A stretch of DNA of 64,000 nucleotides from NCBI RefSeq assembly GCF_022539665.2, contig NC_081333.1, positions 6,074,971 to 6,138,970 on the forward strand, given 5' to 3'. The notes under the pieces are model-generated. The model saw only the letters and a list, made by a program, of their open reading frames with translations. It was not told the DNA's origin and did not search any database. The position numbers were made by a program, and so were the translations under genes. The stretch's first letter is position 1. Every line of letters starts with the position of its first letter. Positions 22,557 to 31,546 of this stretch are shown here, piece after piece. This DNA is from Daphnia carinata. Lineage: Eukaryota > Arthropoda > Branchiopoda > Diplostraca > Daphniidae.

Positions 22557-22694
22557 GTTCTCGTGTGACATCTCTAACACACAGTTTCTCTCTCTTGGTT
22601 GTGATCTCATTGTTAAAGGTTGTACCTTCCGAAATACAACCTTCTGTTGAATCATCTATATATTATTCTTGTCTACTTTATTTAAACTGTAACA
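22557..22694 (+). repeat. 3' LTR of copia element, 5'-truncated
   Basis: 138 bp matching positions 15722-15859 with three substitutions and no gap, ending CTGTAACA and followed by the TSD TTGAT. The first 88 bp of the LTR are absent and replaced by the minisatellite end. Confidence 0.9.
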
Positions 22695-22754
22695 TTGATT
22701 GCCTATTGAAATCTGTATCTGGTTCACAGGAGGAATCCATTACGAGGTCTATTG

Positions 22755-23539
22755 CCTAATAATAGCAGTTGAATTAGTATAAAAAAAAGACTGAAAATAA
22801 TTAAATTATAGAATGTAAGGTTTACCGGGAATACTGTAGATTCAAAATTACCACTAACATTCATGAAACAGTTGGCAAGAGATGTTGATGAGCTACTTAC
22901 ATGGAAATCTGGATAAATGTTACCAGAGACAAACTGTTTTTCATGAGGTGTTGATTGTCTATAAAAATATGTATCTGGTTCATAGGAGGATTCCACTATG
23001 AGGTCTGTTGCCTATTAATAGCAGTTGAATCAGTATAAAAGAAGAATGAAAATGTTGAAATTATAGAATGTAAGGCTTACCGGGGGTACTGTAGATTCAA
23101 AATTACCACTAACATTCATGGAAGAGTTGGCAGGAGATGTTGACGGGCCACTTGTATGGAAATCTGGATAAACGTTACCAGACACAAACTGTTTTTTATG
23201 AGGTGTTGATTGCCTATAAAAATATGTATCTGGTTCATAGGAGGATTCCACTATGAGGCCTGTTGCCTATTAATAGCAGTTGAATCAGTATAAAAGAACA
23301 AGGAAAATGTTGAAATTATAGAATGTAAGGCTTACCGGGGATACTGTAGATTCAAAATTACCACTAACATTCATGGAAGAGTTGGCAAGAGATGTTGACG
23401 GGCCACTTGTATGGAAATCTGGATAAACGTTACCAGAGACAAACTGTTTTTTATGAGGTGTTGATCGGCTATTGAAATCTGTAGCTGGTTCACACGCAAA
23501 GTCTTGATCAAACTGGGAATCCATGGTTTGTTCTTTCTC
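22755..23539 (-). repeat. Tandemly duplicated in-frame linker exons
   Basis: Three near-identical exons, 23336-23539 (204 nt), 23081-23266 (186 nt) and 22826-23011 (186 nt), plus the start of a fourth (22755 leftward, interrupted by the copia insertion). Each encodes STPHKKQFVSGN, YPDF and MNVSGNFESTV. The introns between them are also near-identical (about 70 bp, GTAAGCC...TTAATAG). All are phase 0 at both ends, so each duplication adds 62 residues without breaking the frame. They link the THAP domain to the coiled coil in the P-type transposase gene. Confidence 0.9.
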
Positions 23540-23635
23540 CTAAAAACGTAAATATATTGGTTAAAAGATTAGCCGGACATGTCACCACCTAAATTTCAAA
23601 TACTTACCAAACATGTTGAAGGAAAAATACTACTA

Positions 23636-24600
23636 GGGGAGACCGGGGCTACTCGGGACACGGGTTACTTGGGACAAGCTACGTTTTACAAAAACGCTTT
23701 ATTATAAAATTATAAAATTTACACATCATGTTTGTTAACTACATGCGCATTTGGGTATGAGTTTTTGTGGTAGAGGTTGCATCCGTTGTTGAGATACGGC
23801 CATAAGAAATTTTTAAGGGTTAGTAAAATTATGTTGGGCACTAATAAAATATTTATCTACGGCTACGTCATTTGGTGTATAATTTTGCAAAAAATATAAT
23901 GAAATCCACTGTTCATTTTCACACATTTCTTTGGTTTCAAAAAAAAATTCTGAAGCGATTTGCTGAAAATCACACATTTTCAAAGACACCACCCATGGGG
24001 CAGGTTGGGACAACAAATTCTGGGGTAAAATGGGACGGTATAAAGCTATTCCGCGGCCGGATATGTAAATTCCTTTCTTGTCACTATGTTAATTTTGTCC
24101 AAACAATATTAGAACTCAGCTGTGATTTTATATTTTGTATTTTCATCATTCATATTTCAGTATTTAAAAGTTTTTTTAATGCTGACTTTTTGTCATTTCA
24201 TCTTGTCAATTTTCTAATCTACAGCAATTTTACAAAATTCTCGCCGATTGATTTAGCAAACCATGCCAAACTATATACTATCTGGTTGGTAGAAAGATAA
24301 CGTACTTGAAAACATTTTTTACAAAATTGTAGGACCAACCAGTAGCCCGATATTAGCTCTGTCCTGAGTTACCCCATGTCCGTCCCAAGTTACCCCGGCC
24401 ATCGAGTGAGTCAACGGATTTTAAGTAAATTTCAGTATTTTTTTTTAACCACTAAAAATGAAAATATTTTCCTTTAAAAAATACTGTGTATAGATAAAGA
24501 TAGTGCGGATTTAATGGAAAAGAAAAGTTATGTTCATCTTTCACTAGTCGAGAGTTATTTGACAAAAAAGAAACGCGTCCCGATTAGTCCCGGTCTCCCC
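23636..24600. mobile_element. TA-flanked inverted-repeat element (MITE)
   Basis: 965 bp starting GGGGAGACCGGGGCTACTCG and ending in its inverse (CGATTAGTCCCGGTCTCCCC, two mismatches). It is flanked by TA on both sides (23634-23635, 24601-24602), as for Tc1/mariner/pogo-type elements. A second internal inverted pair (GGTTACTTGGGAC / GTCCCAAGTTACCCC) lies further in. No transposase frame. It interrupts an exon of the P-type transposase gene; removal of the element and one TA keeps that exon open (TKSTFSSIFPSTCL). Confidence 0.88.
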
Positions 24601-25046
24601 TAAAGGTAGACTTTGTTCCTGGAAATTCTGACCGATCATAGGAATTGGAAATCAATGAACCCATTGCCTGGTCATTTGCCTGAAACGGAAAAATGTTTTT
24701 GTTACACAATTAGCACTGTACATAAGATTATTACATGTCGAGGTAACCTCATCAAGAGTAGCAGTGGATGGCCATGACCGGAACAGACTTGGTACAGCGT
24801 TTTTCAGCAATTTGTTTGTTTTTTTTCATTAAAGCAGTTAGGTTCAAAGTGCAAACTGCAAATGCGGAGATTTTTGTGTAATTTAAAATACTTGCAAAAA
24901 CCTGTTATCGCACTGCTCGATGTGAAATGACGAAGCCATAGTTCAATTACATTTTCGTCTCTTGGCCAACGAAAGAAACGAAGATCACTTTCTTTATTTG
25001 CCTAACTTGAACTAGAACAAAATAAAACGCAACACTTCACTCTCAT

Positions 25047-27201
25047 TGTTAAAAAAACTACCTTACACAAAAATCACTAACGGCGACTGAGACGCTGTCT
25101 ACTTAAAGAAGCATTGCCGAGCAATGGCAAAAGTCAAGAAAATTTTAATGGGTGGAATTATGCTTTGGAAAGTGGAATTCAATTTGGGGTATTACGCCCC
25201 TCTGGCAATGCAGTTTTAGGCGCTGGGGGTATTGCGCGTTGACAGGCCGTGATTACAGTAGACCATGCGTTTAGGTTAGCTTGAGTTCTGGGAAAGCTTA
25301 AAATTCAACTTCCACCAGCTATGAAGCCACAGGCTTGCCGTTTAGCTTACGAGAACCAAGCCATTAATATAGACGTAAGATAGAAAAAAGGGAGTCAAAA
25401 AAATATATATTATTTAGCATAAAACAACTTAAAAACAAGCATTAGTTTTGATAGGATTTTGATTTCAAATAATTAAATATTCTTAAAAACTTTACAAACC
25501 ATACTGATTGATCAAAATGTAAATTAATATATGTTTGAAATGATCCAGTGGAAGACCACCCGCTGGAAATAAAAGTGTGATTCCGCAGTTGTCCTTTTCT
25601 CGAAAAACCATTGCCACAAAAAATTATGAAACAAAAAACGAATCGTGGGAGTAAAGTAACATTAATTTTTGTAGCAAGTGAAAATTTTGCGTATTGTTAA
25701 CATAAAGCTCATCTTGCAATGTGAAAAGCACATCATTCCCAAATTTTGATAGGAAAGTAAAAACCTTGGATTCGTCCCTTCATGGGGTCATTAAAACTCA
25801 AAAGGAGCTTCCACCTACCAAAAGTGGCTTTTCAATTTCCTTCGTTGCGCTTTCTTGGATAACAAAACAAGATTTGACTATTTTCTTTCGGCTATGCAGA
25901 TTTAGTTATTCAAGGGCGTCGTTCTCGATGATAAGGCACCACAAAAGGGCTGATGCTATGTTTTTAAAAAATCACATTTTGAAAATTATTTTTTATAGCC
26001 TACATAAGTTGTACAACCCTCCAAAGTTCGAACCTTCTTGTTTGACGCTTAAGATCCTGCGTACCCTGAACACAATGTGCAATAGATAATTTAATCGATA
26101 GTATTATCTGAAAGCGAAATTCGAGGCTAGTAGTTGTAGTATTATGGTGTCGTCTACAGTCGTAGCGCATCCAAACCTGCACAGCAGCTAGTATCAATTT
26201 GGTTATTTTCGCAACCATATCCTACGTTCAGCAATACAGTTAACGACAAAACGATTGCAATTTTGAATGCCATGCCGATTGTGGACAGAAGATATATGAG
26301 CGGAGACACACCGAATTTAATCTGAAAATTCGTTTCTAAACGGGAGTCTTGTATACTCTATCTGGTCATTCTGGAATATACGCCGATCTTTTTAGAATTC
26401 AAGAAATTGTCCTTGTCCTCTCAAAAATCCTTCGGTTTCCCTATCTAGATTTGGAGTGTGTCACTTCAATGTTAGAGATTCAGAAGTAGATGGTTTACAA
26501 GAAAAGAACCTGCCAGTTTTATTCTTCAGCCTGGCGCTCGCCACTCCCACATTGCCTTTTACGACATGGCACAAACATCTTTGATGAGACAGTATATTAT
26601 TAAATGCAACACCAAAGACGCGCGACATAACCAAGTATATAAGCTTTAATTTGTCCGCTCTCGTTTCAATGAAAGTAATTGATATGTATTGCTTCCAATT
26701 TCTTATCGAAAATGTGTAATGTGAACTTCACGAACCGGTCTTGAAGAAATTGTTGTTCTTTCTTTGGATTTACGTAGGCTAACGTTGTTGTACGAAATAA
26801 CTGTAAACGACCATACATTAAGTCTTCAATCGATAACAATCAGCTGTAAAAACAAATCCAACTTTAGCTACGTCCATGATGACGAATCACCAAAACTCAT
26901 GTAATCGAAAAATGTTTGGAATTAAAAGAATGTCATGTCAACTAAGAGCTAGTCGATAAATCAAACTTTTCTTGCACGTTGTTACCCCCTTCTTTATCGA
27001 ATAAGATATGATGACTGCTAATGAACTACGCGACGAGGTTCAAAACTTTTTTATTTAGTTTGGCAAGTTGCCGAAAATAGAAGCCGTGAATATGTTTGTC
27101 TTTATACTTCAAAGTTCGTCCTACCAACATGTCACGGTTTCATTATATTTATTGTGAAATACAGAACTCTGCAGCTATTTTTATTTATATTTATTTATTT
27201 A
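25047..27201. other. No gene seen
   Basis: This is the 5' flank of the broken P-type transposase and AT-rich intergenic DNA. Open frames near 25721-26218 lack an ATG in good context, splice sites or family motifs. Confidence 0.5.
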
Positions 27202-27706
27202 TGCTTCATATCATAACAAATTATTCTTTCATAACCTACAAAACTATAACTAGTTGTTTAATCACATAATTGGTTAATAAAATCAACAATCAAAAATAGA
27301 AATGCTATAACTAATTATTCGTCTTGTTGCCAATATGTTAAGGGTTAAATTCTTTATTTTTCTGATATTTATTTCATATTGCTGTTCACCTGCTTAGTAT
27401 GAAATAAATATATAAATGAGCGTTTTTGACAAAACGATAAAGAATGCTGTTTAGTATCCTTTTTCAATGTAGGATATGTAGGGGTATAATGCGAGAATCG
27501 TTTTTCACATGCCATATTTCACACACGAAAACCGACGATAACCGATAAGCAAGTGAAGCTTTGCAGTAATCACCCCCTGTTAACGTTTTCGTTTGTTTTT
27601 AACGGACGAAGAGTGTTAACCAGAGATTACCTTTCTGAATATCGCAAACTCCGCTCGATATTAGTGGCCCCCTAACCGACGAAAGCCGTAACCCAAATTA
27701 ACGTAC
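27202..27706 (+). repeat. Direct repeat, copy 1
   Basis: Left member of the pair. It includes CGAAAACCGACGATAACCG-type motifs that recur near 27925. Confidence 0.7.
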
Positions 27707-28239
27707 ATGACACGAACAGCCTTACTTGAGTCGCTTCCGGCTCTGTCCTTCTTTCACTTGTTGACCAAACATAAAATGAAGCGCCAAATTCCAATGCTAA
27801 ACAACCACGTTCCGATTCCTCTGGTTCGCAAGCCGGCCAATTTGGAGTGCACTGTTAGTTTTAGTTAGCGGTTTTCGTACGGAAAAATAGTCTGAAAGCG
27901 GTGGACAAGGGACGCATGATTTAACCGACGAAAACCGACGGTAGGTTTCCGAAAACGAAAATCGTCAGTTTTTTTCAGACGACTTTCGGTAAGTTTCTTT
28001 GACGAAAATCGTTATAAAATACCATCGAAATTGGCCAATATAATTTTTTTATATACAGCTAAAAATGCAACCATAACCTCCCAGAAACCCTCCTATCCAC
28101 CCCTTTATTTCCAAATATTTTTAATAATTATGGTAACCCTCAATTTAAAATAAACAAAAATAACACAAAGATTTTCAACTAATGCTTTATTCGCAAAATG
28201 TGTACATAAATTTATTTAACAATAAATATTCCAAATGAA

Positions 28240-28860
28240 AAATGATTTGAATTGACAATCCGGGACCTGGAAACGGGTGACGTTCCTGTAATTCTGCAGA
28301 CAGACCCAGTTCGCTCCCTAAAGCTCTTACTTCACCTCTATGGAAGTCTATCGAGAAAAATTTTTAAAAGAATAAAAATCTTGTTAGAATGCCATAACGC
28401 AGGAAACACCTTAATATCATTACCTTTAAGAAGTTCTACTATACGGCCGCGAAGGCACAACTGACGAACCATTTCGGAATCGTTATGATGAGTCTTTATG
28501 GCATCAGCGCGCGAAGAATCCATATGCGAAGCTGACTCAAATTAAATGTGGCCTCAAAGTACCTGTAATATTTTCATAAATATTGAAATTAAATATTAGG
28601 CAATATGATGCAGTAAAAAAACAAGGGAAGGTTGATACCTTGTCCAAGAAGTAGTTTATCCCAAGTGAGGTTTAAATCGTTGCCGTTCTATGTGCCACTT
28701 TCACAAACATATCGCCAATAATACGCCGTTTTTCTTCCGGATTAACAGTCCAACACAACGACAAAGTTTGGCGACCATGCACTTTGGTGGAAGCATCGTA
28801 GAAAGTCAGGCTTGCTTTAACAACCCAAAAAAATATGGAACATCTAATCTGATCCCTGGT
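28240..28860 (-). pseudogene. GMP synthetase fragment with introns
   Basis: GMP synthetase converts XMP to GMP with glutamine and ATP. Three minus-strand pieces belong to its ATP-pyrophosphatase/dimerisation part. They are about 28860-28639 (VNPEEKRRIIGDMFVKVA ... NDLNLTWDKLLLGQ), 28562-28424 (GTLRPHLI, ESAS, AIKTHHNDSEMVRQL, IVELLK) and 28347 to about 28240 ([28 protein letters not shown]). GT-AG introns separate them and phases agree at both joins, so this is a genomic copy rather than a retrocopy. The middle exon has one extra base after RPHLI (139 nt where 138 is expected), and the first piece shifts frame before NDLNL. No further GMP synthetase sequence is visible on either side. Confidence 0.85.
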
Positions 28861-30162
28861 ATGAAAAATTTCAATTAACTTTACTTGTTTTTGAACATAC
28901 TATAACTGATTTAAAACAACCTTTATTTCTTTTTAAATATGAAGCGATAATAATTCCCTGAATAGACTTCATGGACTTCCACAATACACAGAGTGCCGAT
29001 CACATCGGTTGGTAAATCAGATTGGCATGAAGGAGTTCTCAGTATAGCAAGTAGTTATTTTTACGTGAACATGCTTCACTCCAGGTAGAACAGCCCATGA
29101 TGCTAATTTCTCAAGGAATGACATCCTGCATCTGACCATCTTGTTTTCGAAAAATGACGTTGCTTACAAACGTTAAATAAACTTTAAGAAAAAGCTGTAC
29201 CTTAATGTTTTACCTGGATGCCGCTGGACAAGCGTTGTACACTTTTCGCAAAAGGACCTATAACGTTTGAAAATAAAATATTACATGAGTTTTCTATTTA
29301 TATAATATTAACTTACCTCGAGTCTACTTTTACAAATTAAGTACAATACAAATATTCCTAAAAAAATATCCCGAAAACAAGAGCACAAAAACTTCCTTCT
29401 TTAACGATAACATGACGCTTTGCTTTAACGTTGCCAATTTGCGAAATTCGCGTAATTGCCATTTTTTAATTTTATCTGCTTTGTAGCAGACCAAAATAAG
29501 CTGGAGGTTTTTGGGAAGGAAATAGGGGGATTGGGGATGTCTAATAAATGGCTTTGAGTTGCTTTGCGGGATATCTCTGATTGGATTATTTTTTAATTGC
29601 CTTGCACAAAATTTATATTTCCTGCAAATGTAAAAATTGCGAGATTTCCAATTTGACATTTGTAAATTTAAAAGACGATGGGACGAGGTAAGAGCGTGGG
29701 GAGTAGGGTTGGAATTAGCAGACAATATACTTATGTCATTGTTCTGAATTATATCGAACAATTATATTTTATATCGAGCAGATTTTGTAACGAATTGAAT
29801 TGATTAGATAATATTTTAGGTAAATATATATTTTAGATAAAGGTATTCTACGTTTCTTTTAAGAAACTTAACTTAATTATTTTTAAGGAGGCTTTTTGGA
29901 TGACATGGCCCTTTATGTGGTCTAAATAACCAACAAAACGAAATTTCAAACAAAAAATTTTAGCTTACAATTGGTTTTGGTCGAAATATACAGTATGTAT
30001 ATTGATACGTGCCAGATTGGTAAGAGATCAGATTCCAATCACAAAGGTATTTGTTTCAAGTCCAGTCACTGTCATAACATCTTTAATTCTCGATAAAAGT
30101 TTTTTTAACTTCAGTTTCTTTTTGGTACTGGAATTACACGATATTAACTACAACATTTAAGT
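28861..30162. other. Interior of direct-repeat unit, unassigned
   Basis: Minus-strand open stretches (for example MSFLEKLASWAVLPG at about 29125-29050, and a 143-codon frame at 29330-29761) look partly coding. I cannot place them in a family and they contain stops. They may be further captured exons. Confidence 0.35.
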
Positions 30163-30669
30163 TGTGAACATCAATAAAAATTCTTCTTCCCTATAACCTA
30201 AAAACTATAATTTGTTGGTAATACGTAATTGGTTAATAAAATCAACAATGATAAATAAAAATGCTATAATATAAAAATAATTTCTTTGTCCTGTTGTCAA
30301 CTATCTAAAGGACAAAATTCTTTTTCATCTGAAATATATTTCATACTGCTGTTTACCTGCTTAGTATGAAAGAAATATAGAATGAGCGTTTTGGACAAAA
30401 CGATAAAGGATGCTGTTTATTCTTCCTTGCCAATGTAGGACTGTAGGGGTATAATGCGGAAATCGGTTTCATATGCCGTATTTCACACAGAAATTCTGAC
30501 GAAAACCATTAACCAAATGCACCTTTGCGGAAATCACTCGCGGTTAACGTTTTTCGTTGGTTTTTAACGAACGAAGAGCGTTAACCAGAGATTACCTTTG
30601 TGAATATCGCAAACTCCGCTCGATATTAGTTACCCCTAACCGACGAAAGGCGTAAACCCGAAATTAACA
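30163..30669 (+). repeat. Direct repeat, copy 2
   Basis: Right member of the pair, same orientation as 27202-27706, with many substitutions and short gaps. Confidence 0.7.
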
Positions 30670-31084
30670 GTGTGGATAAAGCAGTTGGTCCCAAGTAGTA
30701 GAGCCAAAACATTCCGTATTACGAGAAACTGCGGGGTGAGAGTACGCGTTCTGTTATGTGTATTAAAGGACTTTGTCGTCCTAAAACTCTATTCCCCGTC
30801 ACATCTAATCACCTGAGTGACACTGAGGGGTGTTGGAAGAATTCAGGAAGTAGGTTAACTCCTTCGCTTATGCCAACGTCCCAACTGGTTACGTCTCATA
30901 ATAAAAAAAAAAAAGATTGGCATTACTTTGACACTGCATTTTTTACTCTGTGCCCTTACTATTTGGTCTGGCCTATTCCTAATCCTACCATCCGTTTTTG
31001 TTTCATCTTGTATTTGTTGCGACGCACATCCTTTGCCTTTTGGCTTGGGTTTACACCTGCTACCTCGGTCCGCTACCCACACAG

Positions 31085-31546
31085 CCTCCAAGTCCGAGAG
31101 CGGCACTTCTACTAGTAAGACGAAAAAGCCAGAGGTCAATTCACTATCTTCATCCATTACAGGTATGTTTCATAGCACTCCGTAGGAAAGCATGACAACT
31201 TGATTGGTTTCGTATTTGCCCCCGGATGCTACCTTTGTTTCGGTGCAAATTTACGACCTACTGCATATTGTATGTATAATTTATTTGCCTCCTGATATTT
31301 ATGCACTCCATACAGAAATCGCCTCGGGTCTCTTTATTTACCAAACGATTTCAAGTGGAATGTCACGTACATCTGCGGCTATTGCTATCATATGTGATTA
31401 TATGGAACGAATTTTCGTTTTCAGCTGTTGCGGCAACGGGATCATCTACCAGAAACGGAAATGACAATCTCGCAGAAAATCGTAAGCTTTCTGCGAGAAC
31501 CTTCCCTTCCGCGAGCTTCAAACCGACTTATAAGGTAGTTGCCTGA
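31085..31546 (+). CDS. Candidate terminal exons of an unknown gene
   Basis: Two exon-like blocks: 31085-31162 after an acceptor CCACACAG, and 31425-31546 after TTTTCAG, ending in TGA. The donor ACAG/GTATGT at 31163 and the phase (1) fit between them. The joined product is rich in Ser, Thr and Lys (SKSESGTSTSKTKKPE ... LSARTFPSASFKPTYK). A leucine-rich open stretch directly upstream (30928-31084) has no ATG start. No family is recognised and upstream exons are unknown. It may be a false exon pair. Confidence 0.3.

Larger units (their letters stand above)
15634..22694 (+). mobile_element. Copia-type LTR retrotransposon, nested and broken
   Basis: Bounded by a TG...CA LTR and a perfect 5-bp target duplication TTGAT (15629-15633 and 22695-22699). 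Order: 5' LTR, primer-binding site, gag (with intron), CCHC knuckle, protease, integrase, an unrelated 400-bp segment, partial reverse transcriptase, a 3.6-kb foreign inverted-repeat element, then a 3' LTR lacking its first 88 bp. The gag-pro-int-RT order defines the Ty1/copia superfamily. It sits in an exon of the minus-strand P-type transposase gene; removing it together with one TSD copy leaves that exon open and in phase. RNase H, the polypurine tract, the integrase C-terminus and much of RT are missing, so it is not autonomous. Confidence 0.92.
12975..25046 (-). pseudogene. P-element/THAP9-like transposase, broken
   Basis: DNA transposase of the P-element superfamily. Exons, transcript order: 24748-25046 (THAP domain: CCVLFC, then LRFFRWPRD, ICSLHFEPNCF, LLKNAVPSLF); 24679-23608 (split by a TA-flanked element); 23336-23539; 23081-23266; 22826-23011; 22755 to 15563 (split by a copia element); 15206-15486 (coiled coil RKLRHKICYLENKL); 13473-15139 (RNase H-like core: EIDEMACK, IVGDNAKVN, then STDNIKRFHGAIR); 13262-13411 (ITGYVIFKF, CIDCY); 13198 to 12975 (DRGGLKYPCEA, ending TGA). 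Defects: TAG at THAP codon 15, a one-base shift in a poly-A run of the THAP domain, a phase mismatch at the 15206/15139 intron, a frameshift and stop at 13683, plus two insertions. The acidic residue normally three after the last catalytic Asp (DxxE) is Lys here. No terminal inverted repeats or 8-bp TSD were recognised. Family assignment is firm; activity is excluded. Confidence 0.88.
27202..30669. mobile_element. Unit bounded by 0.5-kb direct repeats (LTR-like)
   Basis: 27202-27706 and 30163-30669 are two diverged direct copies. Shared blocks include TTGGTTAATAAAATCAACAA, GACAAAACGATAAA, TAGGGGTATAATGCG, AACCAGAGATTACCTTT and ATATCGCAAACTCCGCTCGA. Both can be drawn as TG...CA, but no TSD, primer site or retroviral-type gene is visible in the 2.5 kb between. 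They may be LTRs of a non-autonomous element or two insertions of one family. The interior holds GMP-synthetase fragments. Confidence 0.55.

Noticed and set aside
26020..26060. tRNA B-box-like GGTTCGAAC on the minus strand
   Set aside because: No matching A-box or cloverleaf upstream at the right distance.
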